Below, in pieces: positions 1 through 5,536 of a stretch of DNA of 6,214 nucleotides (the first letter of the stretch is position 1; the number at the start of each line of letters is the position of its first letter). This DNA comes from Bacillota bacterium (GTDB lineage: Bacteria > Bacillota > Negativicutes > Sporomusales > UBA7701). Position numbers and translations under genes: made by a program. Location of the stretch: positions 1-6,214 of the forward strand of contig JAEZLU010000234.1 of NCBI GenBank assembly GCA_023415075.1, given 5' to 3'. The notes under the pieces were generated by a model. The model was given only the letters and a program-made list of their open reading frames with translations. It was not told the origin of the DNA and ran no database searches.

Positions 1-7
1 TTACCCC

Positions 8-649
8 CTAATTACCCAGCTTGTTGCGACGACAAAATTCGGTCAAAGTTTGCAGCATAATCAAGGACGATGTGGCGCCAGGGTCCTGGTGGCCCAAGCT
101 GCGTTCGCCGAGATAGCTGGCCCGCCCCTTGGTGGCGACAATCGTTTTGGTATGCTCCACCCCATCGGCGGCGGCGGCGCAGGCCGCCTCCAACCCTTCG
201 ACAACGCTGCTCCCGGCTTTTATCGCGGCGGCAAAAGCCTTGCAGGCCGGCACCAGGGCGTCAAGCATGGTTTTTTCACCAACCGTTGCTTTCCCCCGCT
301 CCTTAATGCCGTTTATCGCCGCCTCAAGCATTTTCAGGGCGCTGTCAGCGGTGACGGTGCCGGCTCCCTGGGCCACAGCCGCGGCCCGCAAAAAGGCCGT
401 GCCGTATAGCGGGCCGGCGGCACCGCCTACCGTGGATATAAGCGTCATGCCGACGGTTTTGAGCAGAGCGCCGATGTCGGCATTGTCGGGAAGAGCCCGG
501 ATCTTCGGGGCGACAGCCTGAAAGCCGCGGGTCATGTTGATTCCGTGGTCGGCGTCGCCGATGGCCGCATCCAGCGTCGTCAGGTAATCCTTGTTGGCGC
601 CGATCGCTTCGCCGATTGCTTCAAGGGCCGCTACTGCAGTGCTACTCAC
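8..649 (-). CDS. dhaL: Dihydroxyacetone kinase ADP-binding subunit DhaL
   Basis: DhaL is the nucleotide subunit of the cytoplasmic PTS-type dihydroxyacetone kinase. It holds ADP/ATP permanently, passes phosphate to dihydroxyacetone bound on DhaK, and is recharged by DhaM. From the chosen start it has 213 residues, about the family length (~210). The Mg-ADP aspartates appear in LDAAIGDADHG (D27, D32, D34). The nucleotide loop follows as TVGGAAGPLYG, and the C-terminal signature GRASYLGERSLGHQDPGA is intact. An upstream in-frame start at 703 would give 231 residues but would overlap dhaK by about 38 bases. GTG at 649-647 is preferred because a perfect AGGAGGT (663-657) lies 7 nt before it and the length fits. 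Only 16 nt separate it from the dhaK stop, so the two are surely one operon. Separate K and L genes favour the PTS-dependent type over the ATP-dependent single-chain kinase; dhaM is not in the window. A kinase for a related ketose such as erythrulose remains possible. Confidence 0.95.
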   Translation of the reverse strand: MSSTAVAALEAIGEAIGANKDYLTTLDAAIGDADHGINMTRGFQAVAPKIRALPDNADIGALLKTVGMTLISTVGGAAGPLYGTAFLRAAAVAQGAGTVTADSALKMLEAAINGIKERGKATVGEKTMLDALVPACKAFAAAIKAGSSVVEGLEAACAAAADGVEHTKTIVATKGRASYLGERSLGHQDPGATSSLIMLQTLTEFCRRNKLGN

Positions 650-656
650 ATTGATT

Positions 657-663
657 ACCTCCT
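657..663 (-). promoter_or_regulatory. dhaL ribosome binding site
   Basis: The minus strand reads AGGAGGT here, 7 nt before a GTG codon at 649-647. It lies just beyond the dhaK TAA stop (668-666). It decides the dhaL start in favour of GTG over the longer upstream reading. Confidence 0.85.
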
Positions 664-665
664 GG

Positions 666-1661
666 TTAGAATTGGACCAACCCTGCTGTGTCGGCCGGGG
701 CAAGCAGCAGAGTCTTCAGTTCGCCGTCAAGCTTGAGGACGGTGATCGAGAACCCGGCCATTTCGAGTGATGTCATGTAGTTGCCCACATAGGTCTTGAC
801 TATCTTGGCTCCTTTGCCTTCGAGGATTTCGCCGACTTTGCGGTTTACGATATAGAGTTCCATGACCGGTGTCCCGCCGAGGCCGTTCACCATCACGGCG
901 ATTTCCTGGCCGTCGTCGATGGGCATATCGTCGAGGATCTTGCCCAGGAGATGGGCGGCGATTTCGTCGGCCGAGCGGATAGCCTCCCGGTGAGTGCCTG
1001 GTTCGCCATGTATACCCATGCCAATTTCGATCTCATTTTCGCCAAGGGTGAAGCTGGGCTTGCCGGCCGCCGGCACGGTGCAGGGGGCCAAGGCCATACC
1101 CATGGAGCGGACGTTGGCGATTACCTTCTCGGCCACCGCTTTGACTTCCGCCAGCGTACCACCGGCTTCGGCCTTGGCGCCGGCAAGCTTATGGACAAAA
1201 ACGGTGCCGGCGATTCCCCGGCGGCCGGATGTCCAGGTGCTGTTTTCAACAGCCACGTCGTCGTTAACGACGACTTTTTCCACCTCAATACCCTCAGCGG
1301 CCGCCAGCTCAGCCGCCATTTCGAAATTCAGGATATCGCCGGTATAGTTTTTGATTACCAGCAGCACTCCTTTGCCGCCGTTCACGGCTTTGACCGCTTC
1401 AAACACCTGGTCGGGCGTCGGCGAGGTGAATACCGCGCCGGCCACCGCGCCGTCAAGCATACCGCGGCCGACGAAGCCGCCGTGGGAAGGTTCGTGGCCG
1501 CTGCCGCCGCCGCTCACCAGGGCAACCTTGTCGGTGGGCGAATCGGCCCGCACCAGGACGTTGAATCCTTCTACCCGTTTCAAATACTGCGGGTGCGCCT
1601 GGACGATGCCCTGCAGCATTTCCTCAACAACCTGTTCGGCATTGTTGATAATTTTTTTCAT
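666..1661 (-). CDS. dhaK: Dihydroxyacetone kinase substrate-binding subunit DhaK
   Basis: DhaK binds dihydroxyacetone covalently as a hemiaminal on a histidine and receives phosphate from DhaL-ATP to give dihydroxyacetone phosphate, which enters glycolysis. The protein has 331 residues. Motifs appear in family order: GGGSGHEP with H56, NYTGD with D109, and GMGIHGEPG with H218. These positions coincide with the E. coli active-site residues H56, D109 and H218 as I recall them, so the active site looks intact and the start is well supported. The C-terminal part (VNGLGGTPVMELYIV and GNYMTSLEMAGFSIT) is also typical. ATG at 1661 follows AAGGAGGAG. dhaL begins 16 nt downstream. A near-consensus sigma-54 promoter lies about 120 bp upstream, behind a probable enhancer-binding regulator. 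Substrate could be another short ketose, but the motifs fit DHA best. Confidence 0.96.
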   Translation of the reverse strand: MKKIINNAEQVVEEMLQGIVQAHPQYLKRVEGFNVLVRADSPTDKVALVSGGGSGHEPSHGGFVGRGMLDGAVAGAVFTSPTPDQVFEAVKAVNGGKGVLLVIKNYTGDILNFEMAAELAAAEGIEVEKVVVNDDVAVENSTWTSGRRGIAGTVFVHKLAGAKAEAGGTLAEVKAVAEKVIANVRSMGMALAPCTVPAAGKPSFTLGENEIEIGMGIHGEPGTHREAIRSADEIAAHLLGKILDDMPIDDGQEIAVMVNGLGGTPVMELYIVNRKVGEILEGKGAKIVKTYVGNYMTSLEMAGFSITVLKLDGELKTLLLAPADTAGLVQF

Positions 1662-1666
1662 AATTT

Positions 1667-1675
1667 CTCCTCCTT
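1667..1675 (-). promoter_or_regulatory. dhaK ribosome binding site
   Basis: The minus strand reads AAGGAGGAG, ending 5 nt before the dhaK ATG (1661-1659). This is a strong Shine-Dalgarno site. Confidence 0.85.
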
Positions 1676-1715
1676 CTATTTTCCCCGCTTAAGGCACCTG
1701 AAAATTTTGGCCCAG

Positions 1716-1759
1716 AAAAAAAAACCACCTCGCTCCCGGTTAGCCAGGTCAGGCCAACC
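1716..1759 (-). other. dhaK leader hairpin followed by a U9 run
   Basis: In the predicted dhaK leader RNA, GGUUGGCC and GGCUAACC pair over 8 bp with one G-U around a 6-nt loop (1759-1738). Thirteen nt later comes a run of nine U (1724-1716). The U-run is too far from this stem for a standard intrinsic terminator. A weaker competing stem (ACCU with AGGU) would end nearer the U-run, which leaves a leader attenuator possible but unproven. Confidence 0.3.
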
Positions 1760-1793
1760 CCCTCCCCTTCCCGCCGCTTATGCCTTCACTAGC

Positions 1794-1810
1794 AGCAAGT
1801 ACCATGCCAA
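1794..1810 (-). promoter_or_regulatory. Sigma-54 (-24/-12) promoter for dhaKL
   Basis: The minus strand reads TTGGCATGGTACTTGCT. Against the sigma-54 consensus YTGGCACGrNNNTTGCW the only deviation is CAT for CAC. The GG and GC dinucleotides are exactly 10 nt apart, as required. Transcription would start near 1783, giving a leader of about 120 nt. Placement just downstream of a gene for a GAFTGA-containing activator and upstream of dhaK makes this convincing. Confidence 0.8.
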
Positions 1811-1863
1811 GCGGTGTAAACGGCGACTTTTCCGGAAGGCGCGAAGTGATTATCCTCGATCTT

Positions 1864-1880
1864 TTGGTAAAAAATAGCAA
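1864..1880 (-). promoter_or_regulatory. Putative activator site, promoter-proximal copy
   Basis: On the plus strand this reads TTGGTA-AAAAA-TAGCAA. It is an imperfect dyad: TTGGTA against TTGCTA, 5 of 6 positions matching, around a 5-bp A tract. A second copy of the same format lies 32 bp away. Its centre falls at about -89 from the predicted sigma-54 start, a usual distance for enhancer-binding protein sites. Assignment to the neighbouring regulator is inference. Confidence 0.5.
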
Positions 1881-1895
1881 GCAAAGCAGATTATC

Positions 1896-1912
1896 TTGGT
1901 ATTTTTTCCTAA
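1896..1912 (-). promoter_or_regulatory. Putative activator site, distal copy
   Basis: On the plus strand this reads TTGGTA-TTTTT-TCCTAA, sharing TTGGTA-W5-T-N-N-Y-AA with the copy at 1864-1880. Its own dyad is weaker (4 of 6). Centre-to-centre spacing of the copies is 32 bp, close to three helical turns, so bound dimers would face the same side. It lies at about -121 and begins only 4 bases past the regulator stop codon. Confidence 0.45.
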
Positions 1913-1915
1913 CTA

Positions 1916-3967
1916 TTATCCTTTTTCCCAGGATACCGCTTTTTCCAAGCCGTATTTGCGGGCCTTGGCGGCGACTGTTTTGTGGGTAAGGCCGAGAACT
2001 TTCGCCGCCCGGTTGAAGTTACCGTATTTTTCGAGGGCCATTTTGATGATCTTTTTTTCGTAGGTGTCCCAAGGAAATATCGTTTCGGCGGCAAAAGCCT
2101 GCCCGCACGCGCCCTGGTCGGCAGCAGCCCTTTCCCGTATATAACCGGGCAGCAGGTCAATGTCGATAGCCGGTCCGTCCGACAAGGTGACAAGCCGTTC
2201 GATGATGTTCTCAAGCTCGCGCACGTTGCCGGGCCAGCGGTACCGCAGGAGGACTTCCAGGGCATCCCGCCTGATTTCCTTGGTTTTTTTGTTTTGTTCG
2301 CCGCAGATTTTGCCCAGGAAATGCTCGACAAGCAGGGGGATATCTTCCTTGCGGTCACGGAGGGCCGGCAAGATAATGGGGATGATATTCAGCCGGTAGT
2401 ACAGGTCCTCGCGGAACTCGCCTTCGGCCACCATCTTTTCCAGATCCCGGCTGGTGGCGGCGATTATCCTGACCCCCACCGTAATGGTTTCCTCGCCGCC
2501 CACCCGCTGGAACTCCCGCTTCTGCAACACCCGCAAGATTTTGGCCTGCATGCTTTTTTCCATTTCGCCGATTTCGTCGAGAAAGATAGTGCCCTTGTCG
2601 GCCAGCTCGAAGGCGCCGAGTTTTCGCCTGATAGCGCCGGTGAATGCCCCTTTTTCATGGCCGAACAGTTCACTTTCCAGCAGGGAGGCCGGAATTGCCG
2701 CGCAGTTCACCCGGATGAACGGCCCTTTGGCGTAGCGGCTGGCAAAATGGATGCCCTCGGCCACCAGTTCCTTACCGGTGCCGCTTTCGCCGCGGATAAG
2801 CACAGTGGCCTGCCCTTCGGCCGCTTTGGCGGCGATCGCCAGCGCGTCCAGCACCTTGCCGCTCTTGCCGATGAATTTATCGAAGGCCTTAAAAGACTTC
2901 TTGGTGCGTATTAGTTCCTGTTCCAGGTATTCGGCCTGGGCCATGACCTTGTTGAGGTTGTCCAGCACTCCCTGAACTTCGGAAACGTTCTTGATTACCG
3001 ATACGACCCCTTCCAATTCGCCGTCGATAATGATCGGATTAACGTTGGCGACAATCGTCTGGCCGTTCGGCTTGCGGCTAATATGGCCGAGGATGGGCTT
3101 GCCGCTGACCAGCGCTTGGGCCCTCGCCCCCCGCGGCGATAACCTGGCGACGTTCTGGCCCACCAGTTCTCCGGCCGGTGTCTCGGTAATCCGGACATAT
3201 TCCGGATTGACGTAGACGATACAGCCCTGCTTGTCGACGACGCAGATGCCGTCCTGTACCGACTCGAGAATGAGATGCAGGCGCTCTTTCAGCTCTTTGA
3301 CAGCCCGCAGTTCGCCGGTAATCTTCTCGATCGTCGATATATCCTCGAACACCGCCACCGCGCCCTTGGACTGGCCGTCGACGATTATCGGCGTACGGTT
3401 GGTGATGATGACCGCGTTGTTGGTTACCTGCCGGCAGGCCAGCTCGGGAACCATGGTCCGGTTGACGACCGGCAGCCGGGTATCGGGAATGGCGTCATAG
3501 ATCTTCTGGCCGACGACGCTGGCCGCCGGGATGCCCATGATCCGCTCGGCAGCGGGGTTAAATACGGTGATGATGTCGTTTTCGTCGGTGACAATGAGGC
3601 CGTTGGCGATGCTGCTGAAGATGTGCTCGGCCGTGAAAGCGTTGGATTGCAGCAGGTTATCGACTTTATTTATCGTTTCGGCGTCGCCGATCGGGAAATC
3701 GCTTTCGAGAAACTCCACCATTTCGGCGATCGCCTGCCCGGCCTGCTCGCCGCTGCCGGAAACGCAGACTGCGTCGCCTGCTTTTACCCGCAGGGCCATG
3801 AGGGGTATCAGCGTATTTGCCAATATCTTGTCACGGTTCTGGTAATGGAAATAGAGGGCGACCGCGTATTTTTCCTGAAGCTCCTGGGCCTTCTGGACAA
3901 CCATGGCCGCAACCCGTGCATGGAGCCCTTTATTGTGTTTTATGACCGCCTTTTGGATCATATTCAT
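1916..3967 (-). CDS. Sigma-54 enhancer-binding regulator with HPr-like and two PAS domains (DhaR-like role)
   Basis: This 683-residue cytoplasmic protein should activate sigma-54 RNA polymerase by ATP hydrolysis. Domains in order: an HPr-like domain (about 4-90) with NKGLHARVAA, putting H16 at the HPr phospho-histidine and R18 after it; PAS 1 (about 112-212); PAS 2 (about 228-332); a short helical linker (about 335-362); a sigma-54 AAA+ domain (about 363-600) with Walker A GESGTGKE (393-400), GAFTGA (440-445) and Walker B GTIFLDE (459-465); and a Fis-type HTH at the C-terminus (NFNRAAKVLGLTHKTVAAKA, from about 650). The HPr Ser46 position aligns with Asn51, and the Pro after HAR is Val. ATG at 3967 is preceded by a G6 run (3980-3975), a poor ribosome site compared with neighbouring genes; a second ATG at 3961 is possible. 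Position beside dhaKL suggests it controls that operon, as DhaR does in E. coli, but DhaR has no HPr domain. Target and signal are inferred. Confidence 0.92.
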   Translation of the reverse strand: MNMIQKAVIKHNKGLHARVAAMVVQKAQELQEKYAVALYFHYQNRDKILANTLIPLMALRVKAGDAVCVSGSGEQAGQAIAEMVEFLESDFPIGDAETINKVDNLLQSNAFTAEHIFSSIANGLIVTDENDIITVFNPAAERIMGIPAASVVGQKIYDAIPDTRLPVVNRTMVPELACRQVTNNAVIITNRTPIIVDGQSKGAVAVFEDISTIEKITGELRAVKELKERLHLILESVQDGICVVDKQGCIVYVNPEYVRITETPAGELVGQNVARLSPRGARAQALVSGKPILGHISRKPNGQTIVANVNPIIIDGELEGVVSVIKNVSEVQGVLDNLNKVMAQAEYLEQELIRTKKSFKAFDKFIGKSGKVLDALAIAAKAAEGQATVLIRGESGTGKELVAEGIHFASRYAKGPFIRVNCAAIPASLLESELFGHEKGAFTGAIRRKLGAFELADKGTIFLDEIGEMEKSMQAKILRVLQKREFQRVGGEETITVGVRIIAATSRDLEKMVAEGEFREDLYYRLNIIPIILPALRDRKEDIPLLVEHFLGKICGEQNKKTKEIRRDALEVLLRYRWPGNVRELENIIERLVTLSDGPAIDIDLLPGYIRERAAADQGACGQAFAAETIFPWDTYEKKIIKMALEKYGNFNRAAKVLGLTHKTVAAKARKYGLEKAVSWEKG

Positions 3968-3990
3968 CGCTCAGCCCCCCAAAACAAGTT

Positions 3991-4020
3991 GCTCGCCCGC
4001 CTCATCCGGGCGCCGGGAGC
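3991..4020 (-). terminator. Weak hairpin between asparaginase gene and regulator
   Basis: In minus-strand RNA, GCCCG and CGGGC pair around a 7-nt loop, extended by GCUC with GAGC across a 5-nt bulge. The sequence after it (AACTTGTTTTGGGG) has only a short interrupted U stretch. It may be a leaky terminator in the 82-bp gap, or chance in GC-rich DNA. No separate promoter for the regulator was found, so read-through from the asparaginase gene is possible. Confidence 0.25.
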
Positions 4021-4049
4021 TTGCCTGCCGCCGCTTTTGGCCGGGCGGC

Positions 4050-5129
4050 TCAGTAGGTCCAGAACATCCGCTGAATTTCATCGACATCGGTGGTCCTGGT
4101 CAGCGCCAGCATCAGGAGGATGCGAGCCTTTTGCGGGTTCAGGCTGTCGCTGGCGACAAAACCGTATTGGTCGTCGTCGGCTTCACCGTTGCGGGCAATT
4201 ATGCCGCCGCCGACCCGCGAGCTCCTCACGACCACTACGCCTTGGTCAAGGGCTTTCTCGATCGCCGGGTATTCGGCTTTGCCGATGCTGCCGTTGCCGG
4301 TGCCGGCATGGACGATGCCCCGGGCCCCGGCTTTGACGGCGGCCTCGATCATCGTGCCTTCGTTGCCGGCGTAGTGATAGACGATATCGACCCGCGGCAG
4401 CGACGTGAGGCTCATGACGTCGAACTCGCTGGCGGCGGTATGCTTGCGCAGCGGTTGGCGATAGAACACAGGCTGGTCGCCGGTAAACAGGCCGAGGGCG
4501 CCGAGGTCGGGCGCTCTGAAGGTCTCGACCCGGTCGGTGATGGTTTTAGTGACGTCGCGGCCGGCATTGATGGTGTCGTTCAGCATGACCAGCACGCCCT
4601 TGCCGACAGCAGCCTTATTGCCGGCAAGAATAACCGCCCGGTACAGGTTGAGCGGGCCGTCGGCGCTCATGGCCGTGCCTGGCCGCATCGAGCCGACGAG
4701 GACGACCGGTTTGTCGCTTTTCACCACAAGGTTGAGGAAATATGCGGTCTCTTCGAGGGTATCGGTGCCGTGGGTGATAACGACGCCGTCGACGTCGCCG
4801 CGGGCCAGCAGTTGGTTGACCCGCTTGGCAAGTTTGAGCCAAATCTCCATTGTCATGCTTTCGCTGCCGATCTGGCTGATCTGCTCGCCGCGGACATTGG
4901 CTACCTTGGCCAGTTCGGGCACATTGGCGATAAGTTTGTCGACCGCCGTGACCGCGGAGGTGTAACCCACCGTCGTTGTGTTGGTAACGCCGGCGCCGGC
5001 GATCGTGCCGCCGGTGGCCAGGATGACGACTTCCGGTTTCGCCGGGACCTCGGCGGCAAAGGCGGTCAGTTGCAGGCTAACCAGCAAGATACAAAGGGCA
5101 ACAAGCAGTCCCAGGGCACGTTTGTTCAT
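4050..5129 (-). CDS. ansB: Type II L-asparaginase, exported
   Basis: It hydrolyses L-asparagine (often also glutamine) to aspartate and ammonia, outside the cytoplasmic membrane. The 359-residue precursor starts MNKR followed by a hydrophobic stretch ALGLLVALCILLVSL and a likely signal peptidase I site after AFA (about residue 25). Catalytic motifs are complete: ATGGTIA with T42 (nucleophile), QIGSESM with S89, THGTDT with T122 and D123 (second triad), and RDVTK with K195. The C-terminal domain carries YHYAGNEG and GIVHAGTGNGS, and the protein ends at a usual place for the family. ATG at 5129 is chosen because GAGGTGA (5140-5134) lies just before it and the signal peptide begins there; a TTG six codons upstream has no support. 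A promoter with palindromic sites lies just upstream. Export points to nitrogen or carbon scavenging; in a diderm it would be periplasmic. Confidence 0.95.
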   Translation of the reverse strand: MNKRALGLLVALCILLVSLQLTAFAAEVPAKPEVVILATGGTIAGAGVTNTTTVGYTSAVTAVDKLIANVPELAKVANVRGEQISQIGSESMTMEIWLKLAKRVNQLLARGDVDGVVITHGTDTLEETAYFLNLVVKSDKPVVLVGSMRPGTAMSADGPLNLYRAVILAGNKAAVGKGVLVMLNDTINAGRDVTKTITDRVETFRAPDLGALGLFTGDQPVFYRQPLRKHTAASEFDVMSLTSLPRVDIVYHYAGNEGTMIEAAVKAGARGIVHAGTGNGSIGKAEYPAIEKALDQGVVVVRSSRVGGGIIARNGEADDDQYGFVASDSLNPQKARILLMLALTRTTDVDEIQRMFWTY

Positions 5130-5133
5130 GTCA

Positions 5134-5140
5134 TCACCTC
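5134..5140 (-). promoter_or_regulatory. Asparaginase gene ribosome binding site
   Basis: The minus strand reads GAGGTGA, a 7-base match to the 16S 3' end, with 4 nt to the ATG at 5129. The spacing is short but workable, and the site decides the start codon. Confidence 0.7.
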
Positions 5141-5143
5141 TAT

Positions 5144-5189
5144 CCAAATTTAACCATAGTAATTATATTCATATTTGGTTAAATTAACC
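5144..5189 (-). promoter_or_regulatory. Candidate promoter and operator pair for the asparaginase gene
   Basis: A perfect TATAAT lies on the minus strand at 5167-5162, about 33 bp before the ATG. The region at -35 spacing (AGGTTA) is a poor match. That -35 region overlaps GGTTAAATTAACC (5177-5189), a palindrome with 6-bp arms around one base. A related GGTTAAATTTGG occurs on the minus strand at 5155-5144, near the predicted start. The two GGTTAAATT copies are centred about 33 bp apart and flank the -10, a layout typical of repressor operators, or of an activator replacing the weak -35. The protein that binds is unknown. Confidence 0.5.
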
Positions 5190-5252
5190 TTTTTACCCAT
5201 TAATTCGTTCGCGCCCCGGCCACCGATTTCCCTGCTGGCGGCTGAAATTCCC

Positions 5253-5292
5253 GCAATAAAAAGCCTCACCAGAGTATGGGCCTGGTGACAAA
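5253..5292 (+). repeat. Left terminal inverted repeat
   Basis: The plus strand starts GCAATAAAAAGCCTCACCAG and ends TGGTGACAAA. It contains its own stem, TCACCAG with CTGGTGA (5266-5288, 9-nt loop). Its partner is the reverse complement of 5537-5577. Confidence 0.75.
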
Positions 5293-5318
5293 CTGGCTTA
5301 AGGCCAAAACAAGCAAAA

Positions 5319-5361
5319 TGGCATTGACAAGTCCAGCAATTAGGAGGATTTGTCAATGCCA
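5319..5361. repeat. 12-bp perfect inverted repeat
   Basis: TGGCATTGACAA (5319-5330) and its exact complement TTGTCAATGCCA (5350-5361) enclose 19 bases. The arms contain TGACAA, a string that also ends both terminal repeats, so this may be an internal copy of an end motif. Confidence 0.75.
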
Positions 5362-5428
5362 ATATTTATTACGAATGATTTTGTCAGTCGGCTCTTCTAG
5401 GCCTCTTTCTTCGTTCCCCCAGACGCGG

Positions 5429-5458
5429 AGGCCGCGAGGCGCGCGCGCCTCGCGGCCT
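5429..5458. repeat. 30-bp perfect loopless palindrome
   Basis: The arm AGGCCGCGAGGCGCG is followed directly by its exact reverse complement, with GCGCGC at the centre. It is flanked by a further complementary pair, CCCCAG (5417-5422) and CTGGGG (5474-5479), and outside that by loosely complementary pyrimidine/purine stretches (about 5400-5412 and 5491-5510). No T-run follows on either strand, so it is not a standard terminator. Confidence 0.9.
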
Positions 5459-5536
5459 GCACACGGCCTGGTGCTGGGGCCGCTGCTACTTAGAGGAGAA
5501 AGAAAAAGGCGATGGTCCAACGGACTCTCATCCCCT

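Noticed and set aside
951..1877. A 308-codon plus-strand open frame across dhaK and its upstream region
   Set aside because: It runs antisense to dhaK with no recognisable motif and crosses the sigma-54 promoter and leader, so it is taken as a shadow.
1982..2914. A 310-codon plus-strand open frame inside the regulator gene
   Set aside because: It is antisense to the AAA+ domain, whose motifs are intact on the minus strand, and its own translation has no recognisable family.
3903..5153. A 416-codon plus-strand open frame opposite the asparaginase gene
   Set aside because: The minus strand encodes a complete asparaginase with all catalytic motifs. The plus frame shows no recognisable domain, and long antisense frames are expected in GC-rich codons.
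5190..5252. Spacer between the asparaginase operator and the repeat element
   Set aside because: No gene, promoter or repeat could be supported in these 63 bases.
5345..5361. A second sigma-54-like string, TTGGCATTGACAAATCC, on the minus strand upstream of the asparaginase gene
   Set aside because: The -24 half looks good, but GC is absent at the required spacing; TC is found instead. The string is explained by the inverted repeat.
5342..5400. A plus-strand AGGAGG followed by a 14-codon frame (starts MPIFITNDF)
   Set aside because: The AGGAGG lies in the loop of a 12-bp inverted repeat and the frame is very short, with no conserved partner. It is more easily explained as a chance feature of the repeat element.
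5429..5458. The 30-bp palindrome as an intrinsic terminator of iolG
   Set aside because: No U-run follows on either strand: the minus-strand continuation is CCGCGTCTGG.
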